NCBI GenBank assembly: GCA_018304565.1
Contig: JAGVVX010000044.1
Location: 3,859-23,270, forward strand
DNA length: 19,412 bases
Direction: 5' to 3'
DNA from: Candidatus Aenigmatarchaeota archaeon
Lineage (GTDB): Archaea; Aenigmatarchaeota; Aenigmatarchaeia; GW2011-AR5
Position numbers and translations under genes: made by a program. Each line of letters starts with the position of its first letter. The stretch's first letter is position 1. Below the pieces are notes generated by a model. It saw only the letters and a program-made list of their open reading frames with translations. It did not search any database and had not been told where the DNA came from. Positions 1 through 6,817 of the stretch are shown piece by piece.

Positions 1-921
1 GAGCCGTTTGACGAAAAGTTTCTTGGCCCGTGCTCTTATGATCTGGAAATTAAGAGGATATATCGCGTGGAGAAACCGAACAAGCCGTTTCTGACTGAAG
101 ACGATATTGACGATAGTCCAATGGAAAGGTTCTTAGAAACAGACTGCGAAGCTTATGATGGCTTGCTGCTCCCAGGAAAGTCGTATATAGGCGCGAGCAG
201 GGAGAGAATCTGGGCAAGACAACATCCTGGGGTCACCACAAGAAGCGGCCCTGCAAGGCTTGGTATAGAAACATGGCCGGTAAATATAGCCGAAATATAT
301 GCAGAGCCGACATGCGTGTATTTCTCCATAAGGACTTACGATACGGTATGCGAGGTTCCTGAAGGCAGGAGATTGTCGCAGATTTTCTTTGACCAGGGAC
401 TTCCTCTTTTCCCTTCAGAGATAGAACCGCTGATACTTCAGGGCAGGCTTGGCGTGAACGGAAGGCCCGTTTTTGAAGGATGCAGAGGGATCAGGCTGGG
501 GATCGGAAGGACAATAAGGAGATACAATGGGAAAGTTCTTGCGCTGGATGGAAGAAATGATGAGTGTTTTGATGATGAGGAAATAAGAGGTACATATCGT
601 TTCAGGCCCGGCGGATTCTACCTTTGCCATACGGACGAACTGGTAAGTATGCCGGATGATCATGCAGGGATGCTTGTAAAGGCCAAAGGTATCAGACTGA
701 GAGGCAACGTACACCCGAATGCCCCTCTTATTGCTCCCGGCTCCGAAGGCCACCAGATACTTGAAATGAATTTTCCTGCAGGGCTGGAGATTCGCAAGGG
801 AGATCATGTATGCAGCATGGAGATCATGCCGCTTGATCAAAACCCTCAAAATGCATACAACGGGAAGTACAAAGGCCAGAGAGGTCCCCAGACAAGCCTG
901 TTTCACACAGAAGGAGCGTAA
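1..921 (+). CDS. dcd: dCTP deaminase, bidomain type (5' partial)
   Basis: The reading frame is open from the first base, so the true start lies upstream of the window; the GTG at 67 is only an internal candidate. The first visible residues include GPCSYDL, a hallmark of the dCTP deaminase/dUTPase fold. An RSGPARLG motif follows, resembling the RSS-AR-G motif that binds the triphosphate. The C-terminal half has QILEMNF, where the catalytic Glu of dCTP deaminase falls (family knowledge: E138 in the E. coli enzyme), and ends in YNGKYKGQRGPQTS, matching the conserved family tail. The two halves look like two copies of the fold in one chain, as in the longer DCD family (PF06559 type), rather than the usual single-domain enzyme of about 190 aa. 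The expected role is deamination of dCTP to dUTP for thymidylate synthesis. The C-terminal copy lacks a clear RSS motif, so activity may depend on residues from both halves. Confidence 0.85.
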   Translation, partial: EPFDEKFLGPCSYDLEIKRIYRVEKPNKPFLTEDDIDDSPMERFLETDCEAYDGLLLPGKSYIGASRERIWARQHPGVTTRSGPARLGIETWPVNIAEIYAEPTCVYFSIRTYDTVCEVPEGRRLSQIFFDQGLPLFPSEIEPLILQGRLGVNGRPVFEGCRGIRLGIGRTIRRYNGKVLALDGRNDECFDDEEIRGTYRFRPGGFYLCHTDELVSMPDDHAGMLVKAKGIRLRGNVHPNAPLIAPGSEGHQILEMNFPAGLEIRKGDHVCSMEIMPLDQNPQNAYNGKYKGQRGPQTSLFHTEGA

Positions 922-981
922 GTAACTTTTATTCTTGGTGTTTTTGGATACTTTCTTAACCGTTGCTGCGTTCTAGTTAAT

Positions 982-1236
982 ATGCCAGACGATATGAAGG
1001 GGATGAAGAAGCTTCTGATTGACCATCTTTACAGCATGATTGCCCAAGATACTAAGTCCATGAAAGAGTTAGAGAAAGAATTTGGCCTCAGTGAGGATAA
1101 GCTCGAGAGGCTGATCAAGACGTTTCTGAACAAGTGGCTTGTATCTCCTGATATGATAGCCATGCTTTCCGAAATGCTTGGCGTGTACCCAACAGACCAG
1201 GAAGAGGGCAAAGGCCGCGGATACTATATAGGTTGA
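982..1236 (+). CDS. Small HTH-like hypothetical protein
   Basis: An 84-aa acidic, helical protein starting at an ATG about 60 nt after dcd. Residues 20-60 (KSMKELEKEFGLSEDKLERL and following) look like a winged-helix or HTH-type segment: a helix, a short turn containing GLS, and a second helix. No catalytic motif is visible. The C-terminus is glycine-rich and charged. The stop codon (TGA, 1234-1236) lies inside the left arm of a perfect 12-bp hairpin (1227-1253), so the last codons also form part of a repeat element. A small DNA- or RNA-binding regulator is possible, but that is inference from predicted secondary structure only. Confidence 0.65.
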   Translation: MPDDMKGMKKLLIDHLYSMIAQDTKSMKELEKEFGLSEDKLERLIKTFLNKWLVSPDMIAMLSEMLGVYPTDQEEGKGRGYYIG

Positions 1237-1281
1237 CTGAAAGTCAACCTATACAGGTTAAGCAAAAGCTTAACCATGTAT
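1227..1281 (+). repeat. Paired-hairpin (bulged dyad) element, copy 1
   Basis: Two abutting hairpins span 55 nt. The first pairs TATAGGTTGACT (1227-1238) with AGTCAACCTATA (1242-1253) around a GAA loop: 12 bp, no mismatch. The second pairs ATACA+GGTTAAGC (1251-1263) with GCTTAACC (1268-1275) and TGTAT (1277-1281), around an AAAA loop, with a single unpaired A at 1276 on the 3' side. The two hairpins share 3 nt at their bases. Length and layout match five other copies in this window. It lies at the boundary between the 982 gene and the 1299 gene. Confidence 0.7.
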
Positions 1282-1298
1282 TGGCTGAGGAACGAAAT

Positions 1299-1721
1299 AT
1301 GAAAGTCAGAAGATCCTTTTGGTTTACGATGCTGGTAATTATTGGTTGCGGTTTCAGCATTTTCTCAGCGCTGCTGGGGATAGGGTACATATCATTAGTT
1401 AACTCTGCAGACTACACAATATTATCTTTTGAAGCAGGAATAATTTTAGGTATAGTAATGCTTATTCTGGGAATATTCGGTTTTGGCGCACACTGGCGTT
1501 TATGGAAAGTTAAGGAAAATGGATTCAGCTACGTATTGGCCATAAACATTCTCATTACAGCATTTTTCCTGCTGCTTATAGTGCTTAATGAGTTTAACAT
1601 CTTGGCGCCGATAAACTTTATGGCGCTATGGGGCATTGTCGTAATTAGCTATTTGATACCAAAGAATTACACCACTAAAAAACCCCAAGAAGAAATTGCC
1701 ACTATGGCGGATTCAGCTTAA
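1299..1721 (+). CDS. Four-helix membrane protein, unknown function
   Basis: The chosen start (ATG 1299) gives 140 aa. An in-frame TTG at 1233 would start translation inside a strong hairpin element and add 22 poorly hydrophobic residues, so it is rejected. The protein begins MKVRRSFWF, a basic cytoplasmic edge, followed by about four hydrophobic segments at roughly residues 9-30, 41-65, 77-97 and 104-120. It ends in a charged, presumably cytoplasmic tail. The positive-inside pattern supports an integral membrane protein. No family is recognised and no transport or catalytic motif is seen. Confidence 0.7.
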   Translation: MKVRRSFWFTMLVIIGCGFSIFSALLGIGYISLVNSADYTILSFEAGIILGIVMLILGIFGFGAHWRLWKVKENGFSYVLAINILITAFFLLLIVLNEFNILAPINFMALWGIVVISYLIPKNYTTKKPQEEIATMADSA

Positions 1722-1741
1722 AAATTTAGGTAAAGATTTTC

Positions 1742-2086
1742 ATGGAAATAAGAAAAGAAGGAAAAAGCTCCTACGAATTGCTTATTGGGGACAGTGATAT
1801 ACAACAACTATTCGTAGCTGAAGCCCCGCCTCTTGTAAGCCCTTACGCACAGGACGGCTGCTGCCTTTGGCTCTTTCCAAATCCATCCTTATTCAGCGGT
1901 AATTTCTCTCTCATGCCCGATGGAGATGGATATTATGCTTACGTGGGAGCCATTACTATCAGAAAACCCGAAGATTTGAAGCGCCTTATTGCTTTCCGAG
2001 GAAAACTTCCGATAGAAATACCAAACGTAGTTGACAGGAGAAAAATGAGGCTTGGCTATGTGAGATTCCAACTAGAAGGCCAATAA
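1742..2086 (+). CDS. Hypothetical protein, 114 aa
   Basis: ATG start 21 nt after the preceding stop. The protein is soluble, of mixed alpha/beta character, with no signal peptide or membrane segment. It has adjacent cysteines (DGCCLWLF) and many Gly/Pro/Tyr residues in the middle, then a basic C-terminal part (VVDRRKMRLGYVRF). It is not recognised. It lies just upstream of dinB with a 24-nt gap, so co-transcription is possible. Base composition resembles its neighbours. Existence as a gene rests on its uninterrupted frame, sensible start and tight fit between neighbours. Confidence 0.6.
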   Translation: MEIRKEGKSSYELLIGDSDIQQLFVAEAPPLVSPYAQDGCCLWLFPNPSLFSGNFSLMPDGDGYYAYVGAITIRKPEDLKRLIAFRGKLPIEIPNVVDRRKMRLGYVRFQLEGQ

Positions 2087-2110
2087 AAGTATTATTGCAT
2101 TAACTATCTC

Positions 2111-3187
2111 ATGCGCATCGTAATGCATGTTGACTTTGATTCTTTTTACGCTTCTTTAGAAGAACAAAGAAAACCAGAAATCAAAGGAAAAGCGATAGTA
2201 ATTTGCATGTACTCGGGCAGAGGAGAGTCAGGGGCTGTTGCCACTGCAAACTACAAAGCAAGAGAGCTTGGCATAAAGTCTGCGATGCCTATAGCATTTG
2301 CAAAAAGACGTGCAAACAGCGATACAATATTTCTTCCAGTAGATCTTGAATATTATCGCTCAATTTCCAGCCAAATAATGGATGTAATGGAAAGCTACGC
2401 TGACAGCTTCCAGCAGGCAAGCATAGACGAAGCGTATATTGATGTTTCGTCTTGCGAAAGTTTCACAGAAGCTGAAAAGATCGCTAAGCAGATAAAAGAT
2501 GATATCAAATCAAATTTTGGTATTACATGCAGCATAGGCATTGGACCTAATAAATTAGTTGCAAAAATGGCTTCAAGGGCCAAGAAACCAGACGGCCTTA
2601 CTGTAGTGAAACAAGAAGACGTGAAAAATTTCTTCTCGTCGCTGTCTGTAGATAAAATACATGGAATAGGAGGCAAGACAACAACTGTCCTTGCTGAAAT
2701 GGGCATAAAAACCATAGAAGATCTGGCAAAAGCTGATGTTGCGAAATTGGAACTGTCATTTGGGAAAAATAAGGCAAAATTACTGAAGGAAAAAGCGTTA
2801 GGTACTGATGAATCACCTGTTGCGGAGCAGGCAATAAAACAAATGTCAAGAATAGGCACGCTTCAAGAAGATACTTCAGATTTCAGCGAGATCTACAAGA
2901 AGGTAGAACAGTTTGCAACTGAAATGCATAAGAAAATTATCAAGAGGAAAATTTATTTCCGGACAGTATCGATCATAATCATAGGAGCAAATATAGAAAT
3001 GGTAACAAGAGGCAAGACAATTCAAGCGACAAATAAGTTGGAAGATATACTGGATAATGCAAAGATACTCCTGAAAGAGTATCTTAATCAGGACTCAGGC
3101 AAAGTTAGAAGAGCGGGCATACGGATATCAAACTTGGTTACTGAAGAACAAAAGGAAAATAGCGGTCTTTATAAATTTTTTAAGTAA
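2111..3187 (+). CDS. dinB: Y-family DNA polymerase IV
   Basis: Full-length 358-aa Y-family translesion polymerase. The palm begins VDFDSFYASLE with metal ligand D8 and steric-gate Y13; the second catalytic patch is SIDEAYID with D106 and E107. NYKARELGIKSAMP and GIGPNKLVAKMASRAKKPDG are the typical finger and palm motifs. VDKIHGIGGKTTTVLAEMG is the thumb helix-hairpin-helix. The C-terminus (residues about 240-345) matches the little-finger domain. The last residues, SGLYKFFK, resemble the terminal PCNA-binding peptide of archaeal Dpo4 (GLDKFF), so sliding-clamp binding is likely. The role is bypass of damaged bases. A MazG-like gene follows within 10 nt, so the two are probably co-transcribed. 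Confidence 0.96.
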   Translation: MRIVMHVDFDSFYASLEEQRKPEIKGKAIVICMYSGRGESGAVATANYKARELGIKSAMPIAFAKRRANSDTIFLPVDLEYYRSISSQIMDVMESYADSFQQASIDEAYIDVSSCESFTEAEKIAKQIKDDIKSNFGITCSIGIGPNKLVAKMASRAKKPDGLTVVKQEDVKNFFSSLSVDKIHGIGGKTTTVLAEMGIKTIEDLAKADVAKLELSFGKNKAKLLKEKALGTDESPVAEQAIKQMSRIGTLQEDTSDFSEIYKKVEQFATEMHKKIIKRKIYFRTVSIIIIGANIEMVTRGKTIQATNKLEDILDNAKILLKEYLNQDSGKVRRAGIRISNLVTEEQKENSGLYKFFK

Positions 3188-3197
3188 GTTGAGAATC

Positions 3198-3536
3198 ATG
3201 GAAAAACAGACATTAGAAGAAGGATCGATAAAGAATCTGCAAGAACATGTTGCATACAAGATAAAAGAAAGAGGATTCGGGGACGAATCGCTTCATGAAC
3301 GGCTTCTTTTATTGACAGAAGAAGTTGGAGAATTAATGCGTGCATGCAGAAAAGCCAGCGGCATGAATGTTGATCAAAATAAGGAAATTGTCAACAATAT
3401 AGGCGAAGAAATTGTTGATGTTATAAATATGCTTTTTGCAGTTGCCATAAAAGCGGGTATTGATGTTGAAAAAGAATTCAGATTAAAAGAAGAAATTATT
3501 GACAAAAGGACTTACGCAAGAGCAAAGGAGAAATAA
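3198..3536 (+). CDS. MazG-like nucleotide pyrophosphohydrolase
   Basis: The ATG at 3198 is preferred over an in-frame TTG at 3189, giving 112 aa. All-alpha MazG-fold features are clear: LLLLTEEVGELMRA (E41, E42, E45) and, about 25 residues on, NNIGEEIVDVINMLFAVA (E70, E71, D74). Together these are the EExxE...ExxD metal-binding signature of the all-alpha NTP pyrophosphatase superfamily. Such enzymes cleave NTPs or dNTPs to NMP and pyrophosphate and are thought to clean damaged or excess nucleotides. Its position directly after dinB, and near a dCTP deaminase, fits nucleotide-pool maintenance. The exact substrate cannot be read from sequence. Confidence 0.85.
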   Translation: MEKQTLEEGSIKNLQEHVAYKIKERGFGDESLHERLLLLTEEVGELMRACRKASGMNVDQNKEIVNNIGEEIVDVINMLFAVAIKAGIDVEKEFRLKEEIIDKRTYARAKEK

Positions 3537-3538
3537 AA

Positions 3539-3670
3539 ATGGAAGAAGAGAATTCTGAAGAAATGACCTGCAATATCTGCGGGTCAAAAATGAGGAAGAG
3601 AAAAGTCAGGCTTTTTGGCCGAATGGACGAGGTGCCTGAATGCCCCAGGTGCCATTCACTGAGGGAGTGA
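3539..3670 (+). CDS. 43-aa zinc-ribbon protein
   Basis: A very short gene starting at the ATG 2 nt after the mazG-like stop. The frame runs MEEENSEEMTCNICGSK and has two CxxC knuckles, C11-C14 (CNIC) and C35-C38 (CPRC), separated by a basic stretch (MRKRKVRLFGRM). This is a plausible single zinc ribbon that could bind nucleic acid. Tight spacing suggests translation coupled to the mazG-like gene. Function is unknown. The two regularly spaced CxxC pairs make a chance frame unlikely. Confidence 0.65.
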   Translation: MEEENSEEMTCNICGSKMRKRKVRLFGRMDEVPECPRCHSLRE

Positions 3671-3718
3671 GGATACTTTATAAGGGCGCTAAACAAAATC
3701 ATTTCAGGAGGCGGAGAA

Positions 3719-3913
3719 ATGAACATAATGAAAATTGTCAGTGTCGTGCTCGTTTTATTGGGCTTGTTTTATGCAATAGCCCCGCACAACGTCCATGTAT
3801 CCAGCGGTTTGGGTCTTGGGCTTGAACACACCATGCATATCGCCGTCGGCGTGATACTGGTTGTTATTGGCCTGGTTGCATGGTGGAAGGGAAAGAAGCC
3901 GGCAAAGAAGTGA
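3719..3913 (+). CDS. Small two-helix membrane protein
   Basis: 64 aa with a strong Shine-Dalgarno (GGAGG at 3708-3712) placed for the ATG at 3719. Two hydrophobic segments, about residues 4-22 and 38-57, flank a short loop containing two histidines and a Gly-rich run (SGLGLGLEH). The C-terminus is lysine-rich (KGKKPAKK), so both ends are probably cytoplasmic. No function is recognised. T-rich stretches at about 3922-3951 after the stop may terminate the transcript. Confidence 0.75.
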   Translation: MNIMKIVSVVLVLLGLFYAIAPHNVHVSSGLGLGLEHTMHIAVGVILVVIGLVAWWKGKKPAKK

Positions 3914-3917
3914 TTTA

Positions 3918-3952
3918 AGGCGGTTTTTTATTTTTGCTTGATTTTTATTTCT
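3918..3952 (+). terminator. Probable T-rich terminator
   Basis: Several T runs (GGTTTTTTATTTTTG and ATTTTTATTTC) follow the stop of the small membrane protein. Archaeal RNA polymerase can stop at such T tracts without a hairpin. The same T-rich tract may overlap promoter elements of the next gene. Confidence 0.45.
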
Positions 3953-3980
3953 TTACATCCTAAACTAAGCAGTGAAAACT

Positions 3981-4535
3981 ATGGCTCTCGACATGGCAAT
4001 AAAGGCGATAATAGCAATATCGCAGAAGGGCTTTGAGCAGGAAGATTTCCACGCGATAATGCGGGCTACCGCCAAAAATAATATCATAACATTTATCGCT
4101 GCGAATCTCAAGACAGGAACGATAGGCAATCAAGGCGAAGGCCTGTTGCCGAACATGAAATTTGACGAGATCGATACCGACCACTACAATGCAATAGTGT
4201 TCGTAGGCGGCGGCGCATCAATGTACCACAAGAACCAGGTTGCAATAAGGCTCGCAGGAGAATTCTATGAAAAAGGCGGCGTAGTTGCAGCCAGCGGAGA
4301 CGCTGTACCAATACTTGCAAATGCGGGCCTGCTGGAAAGAAAGACTGTTGCCTGTGATAATGAAGAAAGAAGCCTTCTTGAATCTCTTGCAGTAATTTCT
4401 GAAGAAAATATCTTTGCAGACGGAAGAATCATGACTGCAAAGCGCGGATTCGGCAACGAATTCGGCGACAAAGTCAGTGCAACGCTGACGGAAATAGGCA
4501 TCAAGAAGATGAAGAAGAAAGGAATTGAGTTATGA
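3981..4535 (+). CDS. DJ-1/PfpI-fold protein lacking the catalytic Cys
   Basis: 184 aa from ATG 3981; a GTG at 3972 and an ATG at 3993 are alternatives. The N-terminus (MAIKAIIAISQKGFEQEDF) matches the first strand and the conserved Glu turn of the DJ-1/PfpI family. YNAIVFVGGGAS matches the second GG motif, and LANAGLLERKTVAC matches the segment after the nucleophile elbow. Where active relatives have A-I-C-H-G, this protein has A-S-G-D-A, so Cys and His are both replaced. It is therefore unlikely to act as a canonical protease, glyoxalase or deglycase; a structural, binding or altered catalytic role is more likely. The fold assignment is firm; function is unknown. Confidence 0.75.
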   Translation: MALDMAIKAIIAISQKGFEQEDFHAIMRATAKNNIITFIAANLKTGTIGNQGEGLLPNMKFDEIDTDHYNAIVFVGGGASMYHKNQVAIRLAGEFYEKGGVVAASGDAVPILANAGLLERKTVACDNEERSLLESLAVISEENIFADGRIMTAKRGFGNEFGDKVSATLTEIGIKKMKKKGIEL

Positions 4536-4572
4536 GAAATGTTTTAAGTATATTCGAATTATAGTGATTCCC

Positions 4573-4896
4573 ATGAAATCTAATTGGGATTTGAAGCTGA
4601 TTGCTCAGTTTGCAGGCGTTGCAGTTTTGGCTGGATTTATAACAATTGCGTTACCGTATATCGGTAAAGAAAGAAAAGTCGAAGCACAGAAACCCCAACA
4701 AAAAAGATATGTTATTTCTCGCCCTGAAAGATGCGCTGAAATTGTTAATGGTGGAGTTGGACAGCTTACAAATTCTGGCAGCCCTGTAGAATACATTCTT
4801 TGCGAAACTCCAGATGGAAATTCTATGTTCTATCGATATTTGGATGACAGAGATAGAACTGTTACATCGTGGACTGAGCATCAGTACAGAAAATAA
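4573..4896 (+). CDS. Membrane-anchored hypothetical protein
   Basis: 107 aa starting at ATG 4573. A frame extension to TTG 4525 would overlap the previous gene and is not favoured. One hydrophobic segment lies at residues about 9-28 after a short charged N-terminus, giving a signal anchor with the rest probably outside the cell. The exported part has two cysteines (RPERC and YILCE), which could pair, and is rich in Arg, Asp and aromatic residues. No family is recognised. A TATA-like TTTTAAGTATA lies 20-30 nt upstream, so it may be transcribed alone as a nearly leaderless mRNA. Confidence 0.6.
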   Translation: MKSNWDLKLIAQFAGVAVLAGFITIALPYIGKERKVEAQKPQQKRYVISRPERCAEIVNGGVGQLTNSGSPVEYILCETPDGNSMFYRYLDDRDRTVTSWTEHQYRK

Positions 4897-4905
4897 GCTT
4901 CATAG

Positions 4906-5043
4906 TTAGTTTTTCTTCAGATAGTTCATTGCCAGAAACACTGCAACTATGCCAGCTATGCTTACGTATTGGCTGAAAGGCAGCAGCGCCAGGGCTATTA
5001 TGTAAAGAATTCCGAATTCCCAGTCGTTTTCCACCAGAATCAT
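4906..5043 (-). CDS. 45-aa hydrophobic protein downstream of subtilase
   Basis: On the minus strand, an ATG at 5043-5041 opens a 45-codon frame beginning MILVENDWEFGILYIIAL and ending NYLKKN. It contains two short hydrophobic segments (about residues 11-22 and 27-40) and a lysine tail, consistent with a tiny membrane protein. It begins 16 nt after the subtilase stop on the same strand, so it is probably co-transcribed. It fills what would otherwise be an empty 160-nt gap. No family is recognised. Confidence 0.55.
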   Translation of the reverse strand: MILVENDWEFGILYIIALALLPFSQYVSIAGIVAVFLAMNYLKKN

Positions 5044-5059
5044 CCCGAGCAACAACAAA

Positions 5060-6184
5060 TCAAGCTGCTACAGCCTTCGAGGCAACAACCCTGCCCCAGC
5101 CATAAGTGGAATCTTTGCCGGCTGTTCCGAGATCTTTTGCTGTCGTGAACAGCGCATTTTCTACTTGAGAAACACTATAGCCGGGATGGGCGGCTTTGAT
5201 TAAAGCAACTACGCCGCTGACCATTGGGGTTGCCATGCTTGTCCCGCTTGCTGTCTTATATGAATTACCAAGCCATGATGAATATATGCCCACACCGGGA
5301 GCAGTAATGTCAACAGCACTGCCTCTTCCTGAAAACTTGGCAATTTTGTCAGCGCCGTCGACTGCCCCGACTGTAGTAGAGTAGCTTATGCAGCCTGGAA
5401 TTGAAACCCCTGCACTGCCGCTATTGCCAGCTGCAACAACTACAATAACGCTTCTGTCTCTTGCATATTTTATAGCATTAGTCAAATCTGGCAAAACATT
5501 ATCGCAGAATCTTTTATAGGTGTAAGGCTTGGAAGTGCCAAGGCTCAGGCTTATTGCGTCGGCGTTGAAATCATCAGCTGTGCCATACACACCATCAGGG
5601 CCGTCAACCGCCCAGTAGATAGCTGCAACAACATCGCTGAAGTAGCCTCCGCCTGAAGCGTCAAGAACCTTTCCAGAAACAATCCCGGCATCAGGCGCGA
5701 CTCCTTTTGCTTTTGCATCAATACCGTCTGCCGTTATAATTCCGGCAACATGGGTTCCGTGGCCGTTGTCATCCGCAGGGTCATTATCATAGTTAACAAA
5801 ATCCTTGCCGCCCAGATAGCTTGAGCTTAGTTCCGGGTGGTTGTAATTATATCCTGTATCAAGAACAACTATCTTCCTGCCGCTGCCTGTGTTTCCTGAA
5901 GACTGTACGATGTCAGCGCCTATCTGCTTGTTCGCTGCAGAATCCATTGAAAAAACCCTTATATCCTCCTGCAGACCTAACGAAGAAGCAGCGTCTTTGT
6001 CGCATTCCAGTGCCTTCAGGGTACGCGCTTCCCTTACCTGCTTGCAGCCTTTTTCTAATGCATCTGAGACTTCTTTATCTGTGTGCGCAATTACCCTGGC
6101 CTTTTCCTTTGGTGACACCGCCAGAGCCAGCGCTGAGAATGCAACAACTGCCACTACAAGAAGGATGATGTAGTGTATTTTCAT
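5060..6184 (-). CDS. Secreted subtilisin-like serine protease
   Basis: 374 aa. A signal peptide (MKIHYIILLV and following, to about residue 22) precedes a short propeptide-like region (about 25-85) and an S8 catalytic domain. The triad is D109 (VVLDTGYNYNHPEL), H142 (NGHGTHVAGI) and S316 (SGTSMATPMVSG); the oxyanion residue is N254 (AAGNSG). Cysteines at 47, 61, 227 and 265 could form disulfides outside the cell. The protein ends soon after the catalytic domain, with no C-terminal anchor. Probable role: extracellular or cell-surface proteolysis. A TATA box sits about 25 bp before the ATG, implying a leaderless or nearly leaderless mRNA. A 45-aa hydrophobic protein follows. Confidence 0.95.
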   Translation of the reverse strand: MKIHYIILLVVAVVAFSALALAVSPKEKARVIAHTDKEVSDALEKGCKQVREARTLKALECDKDAASSLGLQEDIRVFSMDSAANKQIGADIVQSSGNTGSGRKIVVLDTGYNYNHPELSSSYLGGKDFVNYDNDPADDNGHGTHVAGIITADGIDAKAKGVAPDAGIVSGKVLDASGGGYFSDVVAAIYWAVDGPDGVYGTADDFNADAISLSLGTSKPYTYKRFCDNVLPDLTNAIKYARDRSVIVVVAAGNSGSAGVSIPGCISYSTTVGAVDGADKIAKFSGRGSAVDITAPGVGIYSSWLGNSYKTASGTSMATPMVSGVVALIKAAHPGYSVSQVENALFTTAKDLGTAGKDSTYGWGRVVASKAVAA

Positions 6185-6204
6185 GAAAAGTATATAGCAA
6201 TCAA

Positions 6205-6213
6205 GTATTTAAA
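6205..6213 (-). promoter_or_regulatory. TATA box of the subtilase gene
   Basis: Read on the minus strand, TTTAAATAC is centred about 25 bp upstream of the subtilase ATG (6184). That spacing puts the transcription start at or next to the start codon, implying a leaderless transcript. The same 80-bp gap must also hold the promoter of the divergent 6266 gene. Confidence 0.6.
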
Positions 6214-6265
6214 CCGTTTTCCATGCCCTCAGGAAAGCTATTAAGACCGGAAAAGAACTATATTT

Positions 6266-6817
6266 ATGGAGTCAGGAAGGAAACAATTTGAAGAAGAAGT
6301 GTTCGTTGAAATTATTTCTGCAACAGGCGGCATTTTTGCCGGATCCATGCTTGCATTATCTATCGGAAAGATAGAACTTCTGCCCGGATTATTGATATTG
6401 CTTCCGGGATTCCTTGAAATGCGAGGAAACATTTCTGGCTCGCTTTCAGCAAGGTTGAGTGCTGCGCTTTTCCTTAAATACACTAAACCCAAGATAAAAA
6501 ATAACTTTTTACTGAAAGAAAATGTAATATCAGCTGTTGCTCTCGCGCTGATTGTCAGTTTTTTCTTGGGCGCTGTCGCTTTCCTTATTTCATATTATAT
6601 ATTCGGCATATACAGCTTATCCATAATTTACATAGCTATGATCGCAGGTATCATCTCGAACCTCATAGAGATACCAGTTACTGTACTAACTACATTCTGG
6701 CTTTTCAGGCATGGCCATGACCCGAATAACGTAATGGGACCTTATCTTACTGCTTTAGGGGATATAGTAAGCGTTGCAAGCATACTGGCAGTGATTGCGC
6801 TGTTTCCAATGTTGTGA
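6266..6817 (+). CDS. MgtE-type divalent cation transporter, first half
   Basis: 183 aa with about five hydrophobic helices, equal to one MgtE transmembrane domain (PF01769 type) and no N-terminal CBS or cytosolic domain. Diagnostic motifs: GGIFAGSMLAL in helix 1, PGFLEMRGNISGSLSARLSAAL in helix 2 with the GN-x-S pattern, and HDPNNVMGPYLTALGDIVS in the last helices with the conserved DP...P..T..GD. The stop overlaps the GTG of the next gene, which carries a second, diverged copy of the domain. The pair probably assembles as a heterodimer, equivalent to the two-domain single-chain SLC41-like form. Mg2+ is the family's usual ion; specificity here is inferred. Confidence 0.85.
   Translation: MESGRKQFEEEVFVEIISATGGIFAGSMLALSIGKIELLPGLLILLPGFLEMRGNISGSLSARLSAALFLKYTKPKIKNNFLLKENVISAVALALIVSFFLGAVAFLISYYIFGIYSLSIIYIAMIAGIISNLIEIPVTVLTTFWLFRHGHDPNNVMGPYLTALGDIVSVASILAVIALFPML

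Noticed and set aside
1233..1298. Upstream TTG start for the 1299 membrane protein
   Set aside because: The extension is made entirely of hairpin-element sequence, overlaps the previous gene and has no ribosome-binding site.
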